Of a DNA stretch of 64,000 nucleotides, positions 1 through 8,971 are shown piece by piece. Source of the DNA: Hyphomicrobium_A sp963726795 (GTDB taxonomy: Bacteria; Pseudomonadota; Alphaproteobacteria; Rhizobiales; Hyphomicrobiaceae); contig CAVSDD010000003.1 of the NCBI GenBank assembly GCA_963726795.1, forward strand, positions 62,001-126,000, in the 5' to 3' direction. Numbering within the stretch: position 1 is the stretch's first letter; every line of letters begins with the position of its first letter. The position numbers and the translations under genes are program-made. Under the pieces are notes generated by a model. It ran no database searches. It worked only from the letters and a program-made list of their open reading frames with translations, and had not been told where the DNA came from.

Positions 1-614
1 CGGGCGGCGTTGACCGCTGCGATCGAGGCATTGATCTCGGCGTTGCGGGCGGCGGCAAACTCACCTACGCGCACGGCATTGACCATGGCGATCGAGGCGT
101 TGATCTCCGCGTTGCGGGCAGCCGCGAACTCGCGAGCACGCTCGACTTGGCAGCGCGGCGCCGTCGATTCCGCCGTCTTGCAGTGGGTCAGGCTCAGCGC
201 GAGTTCGCGCACCTGCGCGACCTTGGCGATGGACGCATTGATCTCGGCGTTGCGGGCAGCGGCGAACTCACGGGTGCGCTCGGCTTCGCAGCGGGGTGTC
301 GTCGAGGCGTCGCTGTGGCAGTGGCTCAGCTCGAGGGCGAGCTCGTGTGCCCTCTCGGTCTCGCAGCGCGGCGACGTCGAGTTGGGCGCCTTGCAGTAGG
401 TGAGGGTCAAAGCCGGCACGGCGCGCGCCGCGGCAACGGCGGCAATCGAGGCGTTGATCTCGGCATTGCGATCGGCGGCGAACTCGCGCGCGCGCTCTTC
501 TTCGCACGCGGGCGTCGACCAGCTGGAGGACGTGCAGGAAGTGGTGCCGGCATCGCCAAACGTTGGGGCGAGCGACGTGAGAAAAAGCGGTATTATGGTA
601 CGCAAACGATACAT
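1..614 (-). CDS. Secreted CX9C-repeat protein, 3' end outside window
   Basis: The reading frame starts at ATG 614 on the minus strand and stays open to base 1, so only the first 204 residues are visible. Residues 1-23 look like a signal peptide (Arg at 3 and 5, then IIPLFLTSLA). The rest is built from repeats. Four cysteine pairs spaced exactly C-X9-C (27/37, 74/84, 99/109, 145/155) carry the pattern C-x4-ST-x-P-x-C, and each is followed by a charged helix of the type ExxRxxE(F/L)A. A second motif, EFAAARNAEINASIA, occurs four times. The C-X9-C units suggest disulfide-closed hairpins between short helices in the periplasm or outside the cell; that is inference. I do not recognise the family. 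A C-terminal domain such as OmpA could lie beyond the window. Real coding is supported by repeat conservation at protein level and by an AT-rich upstream region. Confidence 0.7.
   Translation of the reverse strand, partial: MYRLRTIIPLFLTSLAPTFGDAGTTSCTSSSWSTPACEEERAREFAADRNAEINASIAAVAAARAVPALTLTYCKAPNSTSPRCETERAHELALELSHCHSDASTTPRCEAERTREFAAARNAEINASIAKVAQVRELALSLTHCKTAESTAPRCQVERAREFAAARNAEINASIAMVNAVRVGEFAAARNAEINASIAAVNAA
19..485 (-). repeat. Four 44-bp repeats inside the cysteine-repeat gene
   Basis: Near-identical 44-bp units lie at 19-62, 88-131, 226-269 and 442-485. Their spacing is 69, 138 and 216 bp, which is 23, 46 and 72 codons, so the frame is always kept. Each encodes the EFAAARNAEINASIA segment on the minus strand. 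This is internal gene duplication and not an intergenic repeat. Confidence 0.85.
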
Positions 615-1056
615 GACGGAGATCCTCGGGGTTGCACGGGGCGCCGACCAGAGCGCGTTGATTTTGCGAGATTGATTTCACCGGTTTTTATTTAAAATTC
701 AGTGCTCTTTTGCCTAAAACTCTCAAAATGGATGCTGCATATCGGGAAGCGGCGCATAATTTTTTGTGACGAAAATTCCTACGTTCGAGGACGGTTGAAC
801 ACGCACGCCGACCGATAACGACCATCCCCGCAACGTTTGCGAAATCGTCGACAGCGCAACACGAGCCAGGCACCTCGCGTTGGCACTAAATCAGCGTGCG
901 GATCGATCGCGCATCCTTGGGGGTCGGCAGCCACAACCCTGGACGCAAGCCGCGGCGGCGCTAAAGCCGCATGGCCCCGCGAAAACCGTCCACCTCAGGA
1001 CGACCGCCCCGGCCCAGGCGACAAACCAGCTTCCATGCGCTATACCCGCATCGCAC
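615..1056. other. Intergenic region between divergent genes
   Basis: This 442-bp stretch separates the minus-strand repeat-protein gene from RNase D. Bases about 670-785 are clearly AT-rich against a GC-rich background and probably hold the promoter of the repeat-protein gene, though I could not fix convincing -35 and -10 boxes. Bases 880-1056 are open in the RNase D frame but show no conserved protein sequence, so I treat them as leader. A small hairpin (gcggc...gccgc) lies near 950-970. No RNA gene was recognised. Confidence 0.5.
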
Positions 1057-2223
1057 ATGCGCATTGTCACCGCCTCCGACGACCTCACCTCAGCCTGCGA
1101 GCGCCTCTCGGCCAGCGACTTCGTCGCGGTCGATACCGAGTTCATGCGCGAGCAGACGTTCTGGCCGCAGCTGTGCCTCGTGCAGCTGGCGACGCCCGAC
1201 GAAGCCCTAATCCTCGACCCCATGGCGCGCGATATCGATCTGGCGCCGTTCTGGTCGCTGATGGCCAATGAGCGCATCGTCAAGGTCTTCCACGCCGCGC
1301 GCCAGGACATCGAGATCGTGTTCGCCAAGACCGGGCTGGTTCCCAAGCCGGTGTTCGACACGCAAATCGCGGCGATGGTCTGCGGGTTCGGGGAATCGAT
1401 TTCCTACGTCAACCTCGTGAAGAAGGTGACGGGAACCGACCTCGACAAATCCTCCCGCTTCACGGACTGGAGCCGCCGGCCCTTGTCGGACAATCAGCTG
1501 ACCTACGCGCTGGCCGACGTTACGCACCTGCGCGACGTTTATCACCACCTCAAGACCGAGATCGAGGCGACAAGCCGCTCGGAATGGCTGAACGAGGAGA
1601 TGGGCGTCCTCACCGACCCCAAGACCTACGAATCCCATCCCGACGACGCCTGGCAGCGCTTGAAACTGCGCGTCAAGAACCGCAAATCGCTCGCCGTACT
1701 GATGGAGCTGGCGGCCTGGCGTGAGCGTCTGGCGCAGTCGCAGGACGTGCCGCGCGCGCGCATTCTGCGCGACGAGGCGCTCTACGACATCGCCAACCAG
1801 GCTCCGACCACGACCGAGCAGCTAAGCGAACTTCGCACCCTGAGCGAGGGTTTCTCGCGCTCCTCACGCGCCAAGGACATTGTGGCCGCCGTCAAGCGCG
1901 GGCTCGAGCGCGACGTGAAGTCGGTGCCCCCGATTGCGCGCGGAGCGCAGCTATCGGCTGAGACCACGGCGCTCATTGATCTGTTGCGGGTGCTGCTCAA
2001 GGCGTCGGCTGCGCGCCACCGCGTTGCGCCGCGGCTGATCGCGGGCTCGGAAGATCTCGAGCGCATTGCGGTCGAGACCGACCCCGATATTCCGGCGCTA
2101 AAGGGCTGGCGGCGCCGGCTGTTCGGCGAGGATGCACTCCGCTTGAAGCGGGGTGATATCGCGCTGACCTTGTCCAAGGACGAGGTCGTGACGATCCCAA
2201 CGCAGAAACAGGCTGGGCAGTAG
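1057..2223 (+). CDS. rnd: Ribonuclease D
   Basis: This 388-residue 3'-5' exoribonuclease of the DEDDy family trims 3' ends of tRNA and other structured RNAs in the cytoplasm. Exo motif I is seen as D26-T-E28, motif II as HAARQDIE with D84, and motif III as Y150 with D154 four residues later, the DEDDy signature. An HRDC helical domain follows at about 205-285, where family members bind RNA. The length fits the family (370-390). The frame is open further upstream to 880, but the conserved protein begins at MRIVTASDDL, so ATG 1057 is chosen. The gene stands alone between a divergent neighbour and a convergent dnaJ-like gene. Confidence 0.93.
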   Translation: MRIVTASDDLTSACERLSASDFVAVDTEFMREQTFWPQLCLVQLATPDEALILDPMARDIDLAPFWSLMANERIVKVFHAARQDIEIVFAKTGLVPKPVFDTQIAAMVCGFGESISYVNLVKKVTGTDLDKSSRFTDWSRRPLSDNQLTYALADVTHLRDVYHHLKTEIEATSRSEWLNEEMGVLTDPKTYESHPDDAWQRLKLRVKNRKSLAVLMELAAWRERLAQSQDVPRARILRDEALYDIANQAPTTTEQLSELRTLSEGFSRSSRAKDIVAAVKRGLERDVKSVPPIARGAQLSAETTALIDLLRVLLKASAARHRVAPRLIAGSEDLERIAVETDPDIPALKGWRRRLFGEDALRLKRGDIALTLSKDEVVTIPTQKQAGQ

Positions 2224-2280
2224 TCACTCGGCAGTAGGTCTAAGTTGATTGCCGACTGCCCATTGCCTAATGCCGACTGC

Positions 2281-3172
2281 CTACCTTTTGCCCGGGTCGT
2301 AGCAATTCTTCTGGCGCCACTCGGAGAAGAAATAGGCAAGGCTGTCGTCGATCGTGTCCGGCAGCACGATGCGCACCGTGACCAGCTGATCGCCGGCTTC
2401 GGCCTTGCCCGGGGCCTTCACGCCCTTGCCCTTCAAGCGAAAGACCCGCCCGGAGCTCGTTCCCTTGGGCAGCGTCAGCTGCACGCGCCCGTTGATCGTC
2501 GGCACCTCGACCTTGGCGCCGAGCACCGCCTCGTCGATGGTGATGGGGATATCCAGCAGGATGTCGTCATCGCTGCGCTTGAATTGCGCATGCGCCCGCA
2601 CGCGGATTTCGACCAGCGCATCTCCGGCCTCAGCTCCACCGACGCCCCGCGCGCCTTTGCTCTTGAGGCGCAGGACCTGGCCGTCGCTGACGCCTGCCGG
2701 CACGTTGAGGTCGAGGGGACCGACACCCGGAAGCGTCACGCGCTTAACCGCGCCCTGAACCGCCTCGGTGAAATCGATTTCTAGGGTGTAGCGGACGTCG
2801 TGGCCCTTGACCGCAAATCCGTTGCGTCCACCCGCGGCGCCGAACATATCGGAGAATATGTCGCCGAAGCCGAAATCCGCCTTCGGCCCCGGCGCCCGCG
2901 CCGGCACGCGCCCCGCGTGCGTAATTGCGGAAGGATTCGCGCCGCGGATCCCCGCGCCCGTCGATTTCGCCCCGGTCGAACGCCTTGCGCTTCTCGGGGT
3001 CGCCCAGGATCTCGTAGGCCGACGACACCTTCTTGAAGCGCTCGTCCGTCCCGCCGCGGTTGGTGTCGGGATGCAATTCCTTGGCAAGCTTGCGGAACGC
3101 CTTTCGGATGTCGTCCTCGGAGGCACCCTTCGGCACGCCGAGAACGGTGTAGGGGTCTTCGGCCATGGCCAT
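2281..3172 (-). pseudogene. DnaJ-like co-chaperone (CbpA type), frameshifted
   Basis: The N-terminal frame (from ATG 3172) encodes a J domain, EDPYTVLGVPKGASEDDI..., with the HPD motif (KELHPDTNRGG) that stimulates the DnaK ATPase. The C-terminal frame, open from 3126 to 2281, encodes the two beta-sandwich substrate-binding domains (ADFGFGDIFSDMFG to the end). The frames join near 2880-2945, in the GC-rich Gly/Ala linker, and differ by +1, as if one base were inserted. No zinc-finger domain is present, so the product resembles CbpA and not DnaJ itself. Both halves are well conserved and no other lesion is seen. Either sequence error or recent inactivation is possible. The intact product would be about 297 residues. 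Confidence 0.85.
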
Positions 3173-3280
3173 GTCTGCAGGGGTCCCGATCGTTGGACGG
3201 CAAGCTAATCTAGCAGAAATTGTGGCCGCCTGGTGCCGTTGGCAAGGTCGCCCACGGCCCTATGAGGGGCAAATATCGTC

Positions 3281-4858
3281 TCAGGGCAGAATGCGCAGGT
3301 CGGGCTGGCAGTCCAGCAACTCCGCCAGGGCGGCAAAGCGCCTCCCCAACCGCTCCCCGTCAAGCCCTGCGTAGGCTCTGGGGATGGAAAGCACGAGCTT
3401 GTTGCCTTCATAACTCAGGGGCGTCTCGTCGATCACGCCGGCAACGCCGATGGACAGCATCTGTGCGACGCGGATAGCGGCACTGACGATGCGGGCGCGC
3501 TTCTGCACTTTTTTAGAGACGACTGCCTTCAGGCGCTCCCACAGATCCTCGCGGTGTGCCTGACCGCCCGAGGACCCGGCATGCGTGTAGTGGATCGTCA
3601 GCGCAAGAAAGATGCGGCCCGAGTGATCGATGCCCGGGATAGCGGCGTGCGCCAGGAGATTGAGACTCTGCTCGCCGCGATAGTCCGCATGCGCCCGCCA
3701 GTCGACATCGCTGATGAGGCAGGCGGCATGGCGCAGGCGGCGCTCGTCTGTCGTTTCCTTGGGACCGGGCGGCTCGAAGAGCACGTCCGTCCACTTGCAC
3801 AGCTCGAAGGCGTGCTCAATCGAGCGCGAACGCCGACTTGCATAGTCGACGCAGAAGCTCAAAAGCGGGTCTTTGCGGCGCTCGTGCGCGGGGAGCAGCG
3901 AGAACAACAGCCCCTCGCGGATTCCGAACACCGAGAACACGACCTCGCGGGGCGAGATCGCCTTCAAGAGCCGCTCAAGAACGAGCGCGCCGTACGGCAG
4001 CACCTCGCGCCGCGCCCTGGCGACATCCTCGATACCCGTCAGCGCGCTCGTCTTCTTGGCTTTGCGGACGAACTCGCAGAAGGCGATCGCCTCCTCGGTG
4101 GGAATTGTGTAGCCCTGCGTCACGCGCAGAGGATAGTTCTTCTGCTCCATGTGCAGATGCGCCAGCGCCCGCCAGCTTCCCCCGACGGCGTAGAACGGCA
4201 GATCCTTGCCGTCGGCGAGCCAGGGGACGCTCGCGATCGCCGCGTCGACGACGGGCTCAGCCTTGTCGACCTTGCCGCCGCTTGCATCGATGAGACGCAA
4301 TCCGCCCACAGGGAGCGTCACGGTTTCCTGCAATTTATCGCGCGCGAGCTCGATCAGTTCGAGACTTCCCCCGCCAAGGTCCCCCGCGATGCCATGCACA
4401 TCGAGGAACCCCATCATGATGCCCTGGGCGACGAGCCGGGCTTCCTTCTCGCCCGACAGCACCTCGATCCTGGTTCCGCACGCCTTCTCGGCGCGAGCGA
4501 TGAAATCGGGACCATCGACGGCATCGCGCACCGCTGCGGTTGCGACCGCGCGCACGTTCTTGACCTCGAGGATGCGAGTGATGGCGCGGAAGCGCACCAG
4601 CGCCGCCAACGCGCGCTGGATACTGTCCTCGCCCAGGTGGCCCGAGGTGGCGATCGACCGCCCGAGGCCGCACAGCACTTTTTCGTTGAAGAGTTGCGTC
4701 GGCGCGCGCACGGCGCCTTCGTAGACGACGAGCCGGACGGAATTGGAACCGATATCGATGACGGCGAGCGGCTCGAGCTCCACGACGTGGCGCTGCTCGC
4801 GGTACGACCGTTCTAAGCTCGTCACCACCCGAAGCCTCTGATCAGTCTTTGCTGGCAA
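3281..4858 (-). CDS. ppx: Exopolyphosphatase / Ppx-GppA phosphatase
   Basis: The product belongs to the Ppx/GppA family, which removes terminal phosphate from polyphosphate or hydrolyses pppGpp. The ASKHA-fold phosphate loop is seen as AVIDIGSNSVRLVVYEG near residue 33, and the second glycine-rich loop as AGDLGGGSLELIEL. The C-terminal 200 residues match the HD-like helical part of long family members; 525 residues is usual. The start is uncertain: TTG 4858 overlaps the end of ppk by 17 bp, but two consecutive GTG codons just inside could also serve. Overlap with the polyphosphate kinase gene means the two opposing enzymes of polyphosphate turnover are translated from one transcript. Confidence 0.9.
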   Translation of the reverse strand: MPAKTDQRLRVVTSLERSYREQRHVVELEPLAVIDIGSNSVRLVVYEGAVRAPTQLFNEKVLCGLGRSIATSGHLGEDSIQRALAALVRFRAITRILEVKNVRAVATAAVRDAVDGPDFIARAEKACGTRIEVLSGEKEARLVAQGIMMGFLDVHGIAGDLGGGSLELIELARDKLQETVTLPVGGLRLIDASGGKVDKAEPVVDAAIASVPWLADGKDLPFYAVGGSWRALAHLHMEQKNYPLRVTQGYTIPTEEAIAFCEFVRKAKKTSALTGIEDVARARREVLPYGALVLERLLKAISPREVVFSVFGIREGLLFSLLPAHERRKDPLLSFCVDYASRRSRSIEHAFELCKWTDVLFEPPGPKETTDERRLRHAACLISDVDWRAHADYRGEQSLNLLAHAAIPGIDHSGRIFLALTIHYTHAGSSGGQAHREDLWERLKAVVSKKVQKRARIVSAAIRVAQMLSIGVAGVIDETPLSYEGNKLVLSIPRAYAGLDGERLGRRFAALAELLDCQPDLRILP

Positions 4859-7037
4859 AGCTGAAGCGGGGCGGGAAATTCTCCTTCAGCGCCTGTCCTC
4901 GACCCGACAAACTCGGATTGGTGAGGAAATACTGGTGAGCGTTGAAGGCTGTCTCCCCTTTGGCCGGCCTGATCCGCTCCGAGGAGCCGTCTGACCTTAT
5001 GCTCCAGCTCTGCTGGTTGTCATTGAGGTTGGCGACCATGATCTGGTCGAGCACCTGCTCGTGCGCGGTTGCGTTGAGAATGGGAACCATCGCTTCGACG
5101 CGACGGTCGAGGTTACGCGGCATCATGTCGGCGGACGAGATGTAGACGGCGGCCTTCGGCGAAGGCAACCCCGATCCCCGGCCAAAGCAATAGATGCGCG
5201 CATGCTCGAGGAAGCGTCCGACGATGCTCTTGACGCGGATATTCTCCGACAGCCCCGGGATCTGCGGCCGCAGGCAGCACACGCCGCGCACGACGAGGTC
5301 GATCTGCACCCCGGCCTGGCTCGCCTCGTAGAGCGAGGTGATGATCTGGCTGTCGACGAGTGCGTTCATCTTCATCCAGATCGCGGCCGGGCGGCCAGCC
5401 TTGGCGTGCTCTATCTCTTCGCGAATGTGTGCGACAATTCGCTCGCGGATGCCATTCGGGCTCAAGGCCATGGCCTCGAGCTCGGCAGGTTCGCCGTAGC
5501 CGGTCACGAAATTGAGGATGCGGGTGACGTCGCGCGCGATCGTGGGATCGGTGGTGAACAGCGACAGATCCGTATAAACGCGCGCCGTCTGCGTGTGGTA
5601 GTTGCCCGTGCCGATATGGCAGTAGCTCGTGAGTTCGGTGCCCTCGCGCCGGACGATGATTCCGAGCTTGGCATGCGTCTTGAGCTCGATGAAGCCGTAC
5701 ACGACATGCACGCCCGCGCGCTCGAGGTCGCGCGCCCAGCGGATGTTCGCCGCCTCGTCGAATCGCGCCTTCAGCTCGACGACGGCCGTGACCGACTTGC
5801 CGGCCTCAACCGCTTCCTTCAGCGCCTGCACGATCGGGCTGTCGCGCGAGGTGCGGTAGAGCGTCCACTTGATCGCCATGACGTTGGGATCGGCCACCGC
5901 CTGGCGCAGGTACTGCACGACCACGTCGAACGATTCGTAGGGGTGGTGGACGACGATGTCCTTCTTGCGCACGGCGGCAAAGCAATCGCCGTTAAACTCG
6001 CGGATGCGCTCGGGGAAGCGGCCGTTGAACGGCTTGAACAACAGATCGGGGCGGTCGGCGACGATTAGCTGCGAGGTGTCGGCCAGCGCAAGCAAACCGT
6101 CCTTGACGAACACGGCGTCCTCGCCGACCTCGAGCTCCTCCACCACGAACTTCTTGAGGCGATTGGGCATCGCGGCTTCGAGCTCGAGGCGGATCACGTT
6201 GCCGCGGCGGCGGCGCTTCAGCGCGCTTTCGAACGAACGCACGAGGTCTTCGGCTTCTTCCTGGAATTCGAGCTCACTGTCGCGCAGCACGCGGAAGGCG
6301 CCCTGGCTCTTCACCTGGAAGCCGGGGAAAAGCTCATCCAGGAACAGGCCGATCATTGTCTCCATGCGAATGAAGCGCAGCTCGGCATGATCGGTATCGG
6401 GCCCGCCAAGCCGGATGAAGCGCTCAAGCTGGCCGGGAATCGGAATCAAGCCGCTCTGCGCCTTGCCGTCGGAGCCGCGCTGCATCTCGACGGCGATCGT
6501 CAGCCCCCGGTTGAGGATGAATGGGAACGGGTGCGCAGGATCGACCGCAATCGGGGTCAGGATCGGAAAGATGTGCGTCATGAACAGCCGCTGCAGCCAG
6601 CTGCGCTCGGCGGGCTGCAGGTCTTCCGGCTCCAGGATTTGGATGCCGGCCGTGCCGAGCTTTGTCTTGAGGTCGCGCCAGCATGCCTGCTTGTCGGCGA
6701 CGAGACCGGCAGCGAAGCGGTTGATGGTGCGGAGCTGCTGCGCCGGCGTCAGGCCGTCTTGCGAGAGCGTCTGCACGTTGGCCTGCACCTGGCCGTAAAT
6801 GCCGGCGACGCGGACCATGTAGAATTCGTCGAGGTTGGCAGCGGAGATCGACAGGAAGCGCAGCCGCTCCAGAAGCGGGTGCGCCTCGTTCTGCGCCTCC
6901 TCAAGGACTCGCCGGTTGAACTGCAGCCAGGAGAGCTCACGGTTGTAGAACCGATCTGCACCTTCAGGCGGAGGCCCGCTCGGCGCCGTCTCCGCGACCG
7001 GGGCCTTCTCGCGCACTTTGTTCCTGGCGCTCGCCAT
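4842..7037 (-). CDS. ppk1: Polyphosphate kinase 1
   Basis: This 731-residue PPK1 reversibly makes long-chain polyphosphate from ATP. The N-terminal domain begins FYNRELSWLQFNRRVLEEA, a PPK1 hallmark. The catalytic region carries CHIGTGNYH, containing the phosphorylated-histidine region, and the second phospholipase-D-like domain follows. Length is typical (690-740). An ATG start at 7037 sits after a purine-rich stretch (gaggagag). The gene leads the ppk-ppx operon and has a candidate Pho box about 50 bp upstream, which would link polyphosphate synthesis to phosphate starvation. Confidence 0.96.
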   Translation of the reverse strand: MASARNKVREKAPVAETAPSGPPPEGADRFYNRELSWLQFNRRVLEEAQNEAHPLLERLRFLSISAANLDEFYMVRVAGIYGQVQANVQTLSQDGLTPAQQLRTINRFAAGLVADKQACWRDLKTKLGTAGIQILEPEDLQPAERSWLQRLFMTHIFPILTPIAVDPAHPFPFILNRGLTIAVEMQRGSDGKAQSGLIPIPGQLERFIRLGGPDTDHAELRFIRMETMIGLFLDELFPGFQVKSQGAFRVLRDSELEFQEEAEDLVRSFESALKRRRRGNVIRLELEAAMPNRLKKFVVEELEVGEDAVFVKDGLLALADTSQLIVADRPDLLFKPFNGRFPERIREFNGDCFAAVRKKDIVVHHPYESFDVVVQYLRQAVADPNVMAIKWTLYRTSRDSPIVQALKEAVEAGKSVTAVVELKARFDEAANIRWARDLERAGVHVVYGFIELKTHAKLGIIVRREGTELTSYCHIGTGNYHTQTARVYTDLSLFTTDPTIARDVTRILNFVTGYGEPAELEAMALSPNGIRERIVAHIREEIEHAKAGRPAAIWMKMNALVDSQIITSLYEASQAGVQIDLVVRGVCCLRPQIPGLSENIRVKSIVGRFLEHARIYCFGRGSGLPSPKAAVYISSADMMPRNLDRRVEAMVPILNATAHEQVLDQIMVANLNDNQQSWSIRSDGSSERIRPAKGETAFNAHQYFLTNPSLSGRGQALKENFPPRFSFASKD

Positions 7038-7084
7038 CTCAAACTCTCCTCGCCTCCGCTGCCTCCAGGCAATCAGAGGTCGAA

Positions 7085-7104
7085 GTACGACACCTTAATG
7101 ACAT
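7085..7104 (-). promoter_or_regulatory. Candidate PhoB box upstream of ppk
   Basis: On the minus strand two half-sites, TGTCAT (7103-7098) and TGTCGT (7092-7087), are spaced 11 bp apart, as in the direct-repeat Pho box bound by PhoB. The pair ends about 48 bp before the ppk start codon. PhoB control of ppk is known in several proteobacteria. Only two half-sites are visible and one is imperfect, so this is a candidate only. Confidence 0.4.
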
Positions 7105-7127
7105 ATGCCGCAGATGTTAGGTATTCG

Positions 7128-7814
7128 TCACTCACGGGTGTCGCCAAGCACCGCCAGGGCCTCCGCGGCGAGCGGTCGCGTTACTTTTCGGTGCATGGCC
7201 AGCGCCAGCCGGTCGACTGCTGCGACAACTTCGGCCGCTGCCCGCATCGAGCGCTCCATGCGCAAGCTCAAATAGTCGATCACCGCCGGCTCGACGCTCA
7301 ACTGGCGGTCGGAGAACAGCTTCACCAGAACCGACTTTAAAAGCGCCTCGTCGGGGGCATTGAGCGCGACAACGGGCAGCGCGCGCAAGCGCGAGCGCAA
7401 ATCGGGGATCGCCACCTTGAGATCGCCCGGCGCCTCGCGCGTCGTGAACAGAACCGAGAGCTTGCTCTCGCGCGCGCGGTTCAAAAGGTGAAACAGCGCC
7501 TGCTCATCGCCGATGCCGCGCTCAAGATCCTCAACGACGACGGAGCTCTGCTCGGACAACGCGGCGGTGAAACCATCCGTCAGGTCCGAGGCCCCGATTA
7601 CGTCGGCGCCGGAGCGCAGCCGCCAAACATTGGCGAGATGGCTTTTGCCGGAGCCCTCCGGCCCCGAGACCACGCACGCGGGATGCGGCCATTTGGGCCA
7701 CCGATCGATCAGCTCGACCGCCGCCTCGTTGGAGCTGCTGACGAGGAAGTCCTCCACGCCCAGCGCCTGGCGGTGTGGAAGATCGAGAACCAGCTGTTGG
7801 GGAGCGGCGCTCAT
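7128..7814 (-). CDS. hdaA: DnaA regulatory inactivator homologue (HdaA)
   Basis: The 228-residue product is a short DnaA-like AAA+ protein. It has Walker A GPEGSGKSHL and a Walker B-like SSVVVEDLE, but no DnaA domain IV (DNA-binding helix-turn-helix). The N-terminus carries QLVLDLP at about residues 7-13, resembling the sliding-clamp binding motif of Hda. Family knowledge: Hda/HdaA with the clamp stimulates ATP hydrolysis by DnaA and so prevents re-initiation. The ATG at 7814 overlaps the stop of the upstream transporter gene as ATGA, showing translational coupling. Confidence 0.9.
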   Translation of the reverse strand: MSAAPQQLVLDLPHRQALGVEDFLVSSSNEAAVELIDRWPKWPHPACVVSGPEGSGKSHLANVWRLRSGADVIGASDLTDGFTAALSEQSSVVVEDLERGIGDEQALFHLLNRARESKLSVLFTTREAPGDLKVAIPDLRSRLRALPVVALNAPDEALLKSVLVKLFSDRQLSVEPAVIDYLSLRMERSMRAAAEVVAAVDRLALAMHRKVTRPLAAEALAVLGDTRE

Positions 7815-8932
7815 GGCAGGGTCGGCGGCGAAGGCGGCAATCTCAGCGAGGGCACCGGCGCGATCTGGCGATGCGCATCTCCACGATAGACGTCGCTCTC
7901 CAAATAAAGGTTCAGCGCGAAGCGTACGAGCACACCCACAGCAGCCGCGATCGGCACCGCCACCAGCACGCCGACGAACCCGAACAGGTAGCTGAACACG
8001 AAGAGCGAGAAGATCAGCCAAACCGGGTGCAACCCGATCTTGGAGCCGACGATGTTGGGACTGAGAAACCCGGCGTCCAGCAATTGTGCTCCGATGAAGA
8101 TGGCGATCACCTCGAGGATCGGCAGGTACTCGGGCCAGAACTGCACGACCGCGATTGTGGTCGCCGTAATCAGTCCCAGTGCCCAGCCGACAAATGGAAC
8201 AAAGCTCAAGACGCCGGTGCCGAGCCCGACGAGCAAGCCGTAGTGCAGGCCCGCGGCGCTCAAGCCGACTGCGTAGTAGAACGCCAGAACCAGGCAAACG
8301 GTGCCCTGTCCGCGGATGAAGGCCGACACCGCGTCGTTGATGTCGGATGCTAGCCGCCGGATCGTGGCCGCGTGATCACGCGGCAGCCAGGAATCGATCT
8401 TGGCCATCATCGGATGCCAGTCGATCAACACGTAGAAAACGACCAGCGGGGTGACGAGCATCAGAGATACGAAATTGAACAACGCCGATCCCTGGTACCA
8501 GAGCGAGGTGGCAAACGCGCCGGCCAAGCTCGCCCAATTGTCGGCCAGCGCTTGCGAGCTGCGGTCGAGCGCCGCCACGAAATCGGGATAGCGCGGTCCG
8601 AGCTGCGCGCGCCCCCACTCCTCGAGCACGCCGCGGAAACGCACAAACTCGTCGGGCAGTGTCACCGCGAGCTGTTGCGCCTGGCTCAGGAGCAGCGGCA
8701 CCAGGAAAATCAGCAGGGCGATGATGGCGCACATGAACGCGGCAACGATAAGCACGGCCGCCAGCCAGCGCGGCAGGCCCCAGCGCGTCAGCCGGTCGGC
8801 AGCGGGATTGAGGAAATAGGCGATCACGATGCCGGCGACAAACGGCAGCAGGACTGGACGCAAGATGCCGATCAGCAGCACAAGCAGCACGAACGCCGTG
8901 AGCCAAAACGGCAGTTGTCGCCCGATGCGCAT
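7811..8932 (-). CDS. AI-2E family transporter (PerM-like)
   Basis: This 373-residue polytopic inner-membrane protein of the AI-2E/PerM family starts with two close hydrophobic helices (WLTAFVLLVLLIGIL, FVAGIVIAYFL) followed by further helices and the characteristic amphipathic middle region with paired helices near the end. Some members export autoinducer-2, others act as ion antiporters; substrate cannot be read from sequence. It sits between pgsA and hdaA and overlaps hdaA by 4 bp. In several Gammaproteobacteria a PerM-type gene is also found near hda and purM, suggesting an old neighbourhood. Confidence 0.88.
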   Translation of the reverse strand: MRIGRQLPFWLTAFVLLVLLIGILRPVLLPFVAGIVIAYFLNPAADRLTRWGLPRWLAAVLIVAAFMCAIIALLIFLVPLLLSQAQQLAVTLPDEFVRFRGVLEEWGRAQLGPRYPDFVAALDRSSQALADNWASLAGAFATSLWYQGSALFNFVSLMLVTPLVVFYVLIDWHPMMAKIDSWLPRDHAATIRRLASDINDAVSAFIRGQGTVCLVLAFYYAVGLSAAGLHYGLLVGLGTGVLSFVPFVGWALGLITATTIAVVQFWPEYLPILEVIAIFIGAQLLDAGFLSPNIVGSKIGLHPVWLIFSLFVFSYLFGFVGVLVAVPIAAAVGVLVRFALNLYLESDVYRGDAHRQIAPVPSLRLPPSPPTLP

Positions 8933-8971
8933 GTGCTTGCGGCCCTTCGTTGCGCAGCTCGACGGCGCGCC

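Noticed and set aside
1..485. CRISPR-like or REP-like array
   Set aside because: The repeats keep the reading frame, vary at codon third positions and encode a conserved protein motif, so they are coding repeats.
5061..6068. 335-codon open frame antisense to ppk
   Set aside because: The opposite strand encodes a fully conserved PPK1; the antisense frame has no conserved motif.
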